Assembly (NCBI GenBank): GCA_903859715.1
Contig: CAIONS010000036.1
Span: forward strand, 56,743 to 120,742
DNA from: an uncultured Opitutia bacterium
GTDB taxonomy: Bacteria; Verrucomicrobiota; Verrucomicrobiia; Opitutales; Opitutaceae
DNA: 64,000 nt
Reading direction: 5' to 3'
Shown: piece after piece, positions 60,205 to 64,000 of the stretch
How the letters are laid out: each line of letters begins with the position of its first letter
Position numbering within the stretch: position 1 is the stretch's first letter
Notes under the pieces: generated by a model
The model's input: the letters and a program-made list of their open reading frames with translations, nothing else
Databases searched by the model: none
What the model was told of the DNA's origin: nothing
Position numbers and translations under genes: made by a program

Positions 60205-61107
60205 ATGAATTCTCCGGTGTGGAAGATTTGGATCGCCGCTGCCCGCCCGCGGACGCTCCCCGCGGCGGTCGCTCCGGTACTGGTGGGTTCAGGCCTGGCG
60301 TGGCGGGACGGGCATTTTGACGGGCGTGCGGCGGGGCTCTGCCTCGGTTTCGCGCTGCTCGTCCAGATTGGCACCAACTTCGCCAACGACTATTATGATT
60401 TCCTCAAGGGCGCCGACACCGCGGCGAGGGTGGGTCCGCGTCGGGCCGTGGCTGCAGGGCTGATTTCGCCCGCCGGGATGCGCCGGGCAATGTGGGCGGT
60501 GTTTGCCACGGCGTTTATTTGCGGGCTCGGCCTGATCGCGTGGGGCGGTCCATGGCTGCTGGCGGTGGGAATCACGAGCATCCTGTGCGGCCTCGCTTAC
60601 ACGGGCGGACCCTGGCCGCTGGGTTACCACGGGCTCGGCGATGTGTTTGTCTTTCTCTTCTTCGGATTGGTGGCGGTCTGTGCGACGTACTTCGTCCAGG
60701 CTGGCACGCTGGTAGTGGACGCCATCCTTGCGGCGATTCCGATCGGATTGCTCACGGCCAATATTCTCGTCGTGAACAATTATCGGGACGTGGAAACGGA
60801 CGCCGTGGCGGGCAAGCGCACGCTTGTCGTGCGTTTTGGCCGCGGGTTCGCCCGTGGCCAGTTCAGTGCTTCGCTGGCCGTGGCGGTCGTCATCGCGCCC
60901 GTGCTGCTCGCTTGGCGTGACCGGTGCGCGTGGCGGTTGTTGCCGCTCGTGCTGTTGCCCATGGCGTGGGGCCAGGTCCGGCGGTTGCGCGAGCAGACCA
61001 ATCCGGTTGAACAGATCAGGCTGCTCGGCGACGCGGGGAAGCTGCTCGCGCTTTATGCGCTCACGCTGACGGCCGGGCTGGTGCTGAACTGCGCCCAGGC
61101 GTCCTGA
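60205..61107 (+). CDS. menA: 1,4-dihydroxy-2-naphthoate polyprenyltransferase MenA
   Basis: A 300-residue UbiA-family prenyltransferase, probably MenA, which attaches the polyprenyl tail in menaquinone synthesis. About nine membrane helices. The two aspartate motifs are NFANDYYDFLKGADTA (about 64) and NNYRDVETDAVAGKRTLVVR (about 192); the second is the MenA-type pattern. Length is normal. It is not next to other men genes. Start ATG at 60205 follows the TPR-like gene after 48 bases. Confidence 0.92.
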   Translation: MNSPVWKIWIAAARPRTLPAAVAPVLVGSGLAWRDGHFDGRAAGLCLGFALLVQIGTNFANDYYDFLKGADTAARVGPRRAVAAGLISPAGMRRAMWAVFATAFICGLGLIAWGGPWLLAVGITSILCGLAYTGGPWPLGYHGLGDVFVFLFFGLVAVCATYFVQAGTLVVDAILAAIPIGLLTANILVVNNYRDVETDAVAGKRTLVVRFGRGFARGQFSASLAVAVVIAPVLLAWRDRCAWRLLPLVLLPMAWGQVRRLREQTNPVEQIRLLGDAGKLLALYALTLTAGLVLNCAQAS

Positions 61108-61120
61108 CGATTTTGAAAGC

Positions 61121-61147
61121 CCTCAGCCTCGTTACCTCGGCTGCTAC
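61121..61147. repeat. Family B repeat
   Basis: The sequence cctcagcctcgttacctcgg, then ctgctac, matches the family B copies at 18621, 21261, 22031, 34814 and 35779. It lies between the convergent menA and trxA genes. Confidence 0.75.
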
Positions 61148-61161
61148 GGGCTGACGGAGGA

Positions 61162-61488
61162 TTAAACGTGGGCCAGGACCTTTGCCTTGAGGGCGGCCTT
61201 CGGCATCATCCCGACGATTTGCTCGGCGATCTGGCCGCCCTTGAAGAGGAGCATCGTAGGGATGGCGCGAATGCCGTATTCCACTGCGATGGCGTCGTTC
61301 TCATCGATGTTGACCTTCGTGATCTTCAACTTGCCGTCGAGCTCCACGGCAAGTTCCTCCAGGATGGGAGCGATGGCCTTGCAGGGCCCGCACCAAGGCG
61401 CCCAGAAATCAACCAACACGGGTGTGGTGGCCGACGTGATGGCGGCTTTGAAGGTATCGGTGGTCAGGTTGTCGATTTTGTCGGACAT
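61162..61488 (-). CDS. trxA: Thioredoxin
   Basis: A 108-residue thioredoxin, the general cytosolic dithiol reductant. The active site is in LVDFWAPWCGPCKAIAPILE (CGPC, about 33-36). The buried aspartate, the cis-proline region GIRAIPTMLLFKGGQIAEQI (about 75) and the terminal helix are all present. Stands alone, convergent with menA. Confidence 0.97.
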   Translation of the reverse strand: MSDKIDNLTTDTFKAAITSATTPVLVDFWAPWCGPCKAIAPILEELAVELDGKLKITKVNIDENDAIAVEYGIRAIPTMLLFKGGQIAEQIVGMMPKAALKAKVLAHV

Positions 61489-61559
61489 GAGATAGTCGGT
61501 TCAGGGACAAAGAGACTCGGAATCGGCCAAGATGCAAACTGCACTGCCGCTTAAGACAC

Positions 61560-61811
61560 TCAACGCGGCGTGGAGCGATGAACAATCTCGGCCAGTTCGA
61601 CGGATTCGACCTGATGTAGCTGCTTGCCGCGGGTTTTGAGTTCCTCGAAGGTCTTGATGACGGTCTCGGTCATGCGGCCGTGTGTTTCCTCCGAACCACC
61701 GAGGATGGCAAACTGCTCGCCGGTGGTGATGCGCTTGTGACCGTCCGCATTGTCCAAACCGAGGCCGATCAGGCCGGCGGCTGGGGCGGAAGGTTTCTTC
61801 TTTTTGCTCAC
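61560..61811 (-). CDS. Small hypothetical protein downstream of scpA
   Basis: An 83-residue basic protein starting MSKKKKPSAPAAGLIGLGLD, then GHKRITTGEQFAILGGSEET and VIKTFEELKTRGKQL. No domain I recognise. It overlaps scpA by 4 bases (ATGA), so it is translated from the same message. The context (chromosome segregation operon) is suggestive only. The tight coupling and normal codon use make it a likely real gene. Confidence 0.72.
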   Translation of the reverse strand: MSKKKKPSAPAAGLIGLGLDNADGHKRITTGEQFAILGGSEETHGRMTETVIKTFEELKTRGKQLHQVESVELAEIVHRSTPR

Positions 61812-62590
61812 GCCGTCACCGTGCTTGGGTTTGCCACGGTTTCAAGTGGGATTTCCGGATCGACGGCGTCGCAGACAATATCGCTGAAAGCCTCGTCCTG
61901 CCGCAGGCGCAGCCGCTTCAGGCGGGTCAGCTCCAGCACGGCGAGAAATGTGGCGACGAGCTTGCGCAGCGAGACCTTGCCCGGGAAGAGTTCGGAAAAG
62001 AGAAACGACTTTTGCGTGCGGGTGCGCTCCAGCAGGTATTCCATCTGGTCCGCGACCGTCACCTGCTCGTCATGGATTTCGCCGACGACGAGTTTCTCGG
62101 CGAGACGGCGCAGCACGATGTTGAAGGCGTTCCAGAGTTCGATGCGGTCGACGTTTTTGAGGGGCCGGTCGAGCGGGTCGCCGGACAGCGCCGACACGTA
62201 GCGCTCCATCAGGTCCTGGCGCAACGTGGCAAGTTCGCCCAGCTGGGCGGCGGCCTCCTTGAATTTCTTGTATTGCAGCAGCTGGTGCACGAGCTCCCAG
62301 CGGGGATCGAGTTCCTCGTCCTCGGCATTGGGGTCGACGGCGTGCTGGCCCTTGGGCAGGAGCATGCGGCTCTTGATCTCCATCAGGGTGGCCGCCATCA
62401 CGAAAAATTCGCCGGCCAGATCGAGGTCCAGCTGCTGCATGGCGTGCAGGGCGTCGATGTACTGCCGCGTCACCGACTCGATCGGAATGTCGTAGATATC
62501 GAGCTCGTTCTTGCGAATGAGAAAGAGCAGGAGGTCGAGCGGGCCTTCAAAGACCTGCAGCTTGATGCGATAATCGGAGTCGGGAACCAC
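61808..62590 (-). CDS. scpA: Segregation and condensation protein A
   Basis: ScpA, 260 residues, the kleisin subunit of the Smc-ScpAB condensin that compacts the chromosome. The N-terminal YRIKLQVFEGPLDLLLFLIR, then KNELDIYDIPIESVTRQYID, is the Smc-binding helix. GEFFVMAATLMEIKSRMLLP and the C-terminal winged helix (VATFLAVLELTRLKRLRLRQ) follow. No ATG fits; I set the GTG at 62590 as start (VPDSDYRIKLQ). Followed by an 83-residue gene with 4-base overlap. Confidence 0.92.
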   Translation of the reverse strand: MVPDSDYRIKLQVFEGPLDLLLFLIRKNELDIYDIPIESVTRQYIDALHAMQQLDLDLAGEFFVMAATLMEIKSRMLLPKGQHAVDPNAEDEELDPRWELVHQLLQYKKFKEAAAQLGELATLRQDLMERYVSALSGDPLDRPLKNVDRIELWNAFNIVLRRLAEKLVVGEIHDEQVTVADQMEYLLERTRTQKSFLFSELFPGKVSLRKLVATFLAVLELTRLKRLRLRQDEAFSDIVCDAVDPEIPLETVANPSTVTA

Positions 62591-62631
62591 GCTCCGATGC
62601 TTGAGGAGGTGCCGGAGGCGGCAAGGGAAAA

Positions 62632-63831
62632 TCAGCGCCGGCGCAACGCGGCGACGAAGAAGCCGTCCGTATCGTGACGGGCGGGCAGGATGGTCAGGCC
62701 GGCTGGACCCGCCTCGAAGCCGAAGGTCTGGGCGGGAGGCTCCACGGCAAAGTCGCGATGCGCGGTGAGAAACGCCGTGATGACATCCTCGTTTTCCACG
62801 TGGCTCAGGGAACACGTCGCATAGACGAGGCGGCCGCCCGGCTGGACGCACGCGGCGAAGCGGTCGAGCAGGGTGCGCTGCAGCTGCGCGCGGGCCGCCA
62901 CGATTTCTGCAGTGGTCGTCCACTTCAGATGCGGCGATCGCCGCCAGGTGCCGGAACCGCTGCACGGCGCATCCACGAGCACGCCGGCATAGCGGCCGGC
63001 GGCGGGTTGCGCGCTGATGTGGATGTTTTCGAGACCGGCGCGCTCGGCGCGCTCGAGCAATTCGTCCAAGGCGGCCGGCCGGGTGTCATGCGCCTCCACC
63101 GAGCCGTCGGGCCCGACCTTTTGACTGAGCTGCAGCGTCTTGCCACCGGCCCCGGCGCAGGCGTCGAGCCAGCGTTCGCCGGGTGCGATGCGGAGGGCTT
63201 CCAGCACCATTTGAGAGCCGAGATCCTGCACTTCGATGCGGCCTTCAGCGAAAGCATCGGTCTTGGTGACATCGGCTTCGTCGAGCACCCGCCACGCGGA
63301 ACCCAGCGCGGGCGCCGGCTGAGTGCGCCAGTCCAGGCCGGCAAACTCGCGGGACACGGCGCCGGGATCCTCCGTTTGCAGCCGCAGCCAAAGCGGCGCC
63401 CGGGCAAGTTGAACCTCAAGTTCGCGCGGGGTGAAGATCGCCGCACAGTGGTCGCGGAACCAACCGGGCAGAAGATCCGTGGCGGTCACCTTTAGAAATT
63501 CGGCGCGGGTCGCGAGTGAAGGCAGGCCGGGCCAGTCGCCGCAGGTGTCGGCGCGATAAGCGCGAGTGTCGCGGGTTTCCGCCGCCAGCCAGGCCGCGAG
63601 CTTGATGGCGCGGGCCGGGTCTGCATCGAGGCAGGGCTCGATCCACGGCAGGTAGCGCAGCGTCGTATAAATGAGCTCGCGATAAAGCCGCCGGTCACGG
63701 GAACCAAAGCTGCGCTCACCGCTGAGCATTCGCTGGATGTGTGCCGGCAGCGTGAGCTCCTGATGCCAGCGCGGGCGTAATTTGCCGAGCAGGCGGAGGA
63801 AGACCTGCTGCTGGCTGCTGACGACGCTCAT
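62632..63831 (-). CDS. rsmB: RsmB-type 16S rRNA (cytosine-C5) methyltransferase
   Basis: A 399-residue RNA m5C methyltransferase of the RsmB/RsmF type. The SAM site LDACAGAGGKTLQLSQKVG is at about residue 231, the catalytic PC motif is in VLVDAPCSGSGTWRRSPHLK (about 295), and the second cysteine is in LVYATCSLSHVENEDVI (about 345). The N-terminal about 130 residues resemble the NusB-like RNA-binding domain. Assignment to RsmB versus another member is uncertain. Start ATG at 63831; scpA lies 41 bases downstream on the same strand. Confidence 0.87.
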   Translation of the reverse strand: MSVVSSQQQVFLRLLGKLRPRWHQELTLPAHIQRMLSGERSFGSRDRRLYRELIYTTLRYLPWIEPCLDADPARAIKLAAWLAAETRDTRAYRADTCGDWPGLPSLATRAEFLKVTATDLLPGWFRDHCAAIFTPRELEVQLARAPLWLRLQTEDPGAVSREFAGLDWRTQPAPALGSAWRVLDEADVTKTDAFAEGRIEVQDLGSQMVLEALRIAPGERWLDACAGAGGKTLQLSQKVGPDGSVEAHDTRPAALDELLERAERAGLENIHISAQPAAGRYAGVLVDAPCSGSGTWRRSPHLKWTTTAEIVAARAQLQRTLLDRFAACVQPGGRLVYATCSLSHVENEDVITAFLTAHRDFAVEPPAQTFGFEAGPAGLTILPARHDTDGFFVAALRRR

Positions 63832-63850
63832 CGCGCGGAATCTGGCAAAT

Positions 63851-63955
63851 TGTAGGGCGGGGTCGCTGACCCCGCCGGGCCTTGGCAAAAGGTAGGGCGA
63901 ATCCTCCGGATGAGCCGTCCGCACGGAAAAGGCGGGTCAGCGACCACGCCCTGCA
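63851..63955. repeat. REP-like palindrome, family A (GC-core)
   Basis: Arms tgtagggcggggtcgctgac (then cccgcc) and ggcgggtcagcgaccacgcc (then ctgca) around a 50-base centre. Upstream of the rsmB-type gene; nothing else is recognised to the window end. Confidence 0.85.
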
Positions 63956-64000
63956 AAGTATCCTCGAGTTGAAAGTTGCCGCTTTATCGCCGAGAGTCCC

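Overview
The window is a GC-rich bacterial chromosome segment (about two thirds G+C). It most likely comes from the Verrucomicrobiota, probably an Opitutaceae-like organism. This taxonomic call is an inference from gene content: an exosortase with a fused EpsI-type domain, LpxI (Gram-negative lipid A synthesis), a GT-like DapF, DUF2934 and VF530 small proteins, an S10 carboxypeptidase, a GH37-like hydrolase, and intergenic spacers crowded with several families of dispersed palindromic repeats.

Layout. 0-2.5 kb: 3' end of leuC, leuD, then an ExbB/ExbD pair. 2.5-13.6 kb: SDR, VF530 and H1-like DNA-binding proteins, a GAF/HD-GYP phosphodiesterase, a PhyH dioxygenase, a double-domain PPK2, an MscS channel and several small or unknown proteins. 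13.8-26.6 kb: a modular stretch (alpha/beta hydrolase, DUF4405 membrane pair, LLM flavoprotein, sialidase-like protein, GH37-like hydrolase, S10 peptidase, CPA1 antiporter) in which single genes are separated by copies of palindromic repeats. At 19.9-21.1 kb this stretch holds a low-GC broken defence locus: an HsdS half joined in frame to a HerA-like ATPase tail, next to an HsdM N-terminal fragment. 26.7-36.7 kb: Dtd, FabV, an ECF sigma/anti-sigma pair, an exosortase operon with a membrane TPR protein and a 30-residue membrane microprotein, a redoxin, a GT2 gene bracketed by repeat composites, and a DapF whose two catalytic cysteines are both serine. 36.8-46.2 kb: a conserved 497-residue protein of unsettled function, SppA, SufT, an APH-like kinase, a deleted and frameshifted larA, a dihydrouridine synthase, a BFN-domain protein, LpxI and the 3' remnant of an exopolysaccharide tyrosine kinase. 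46.3-64 kb: mostly housekeeping: leuS, an HtrA-like protease with an adjoining pseudoprotease, riboflavin synthase, family-4 UDG, an Hpt protein, metK-ahcY (activated methyl cycle), tRNA-Ser(GCT), acylphosphatase, an ABC exporter, MenA, thioredoxin, ScpA and an RsmB-type methyltransferase.

Themes. Several genes show clean internal deletions or lost ends (hsd locus, larA, tyrosine kinase, a TPR gene). The repeat families sit at gene borders, and one copy lies inside dtd as an in-frame insertion. These junctions are either real genome decay mediated by repeats or assembly joins, and raw-read checks would tell which. All calls come from reading the sequence and translations by eye. No database search was run.
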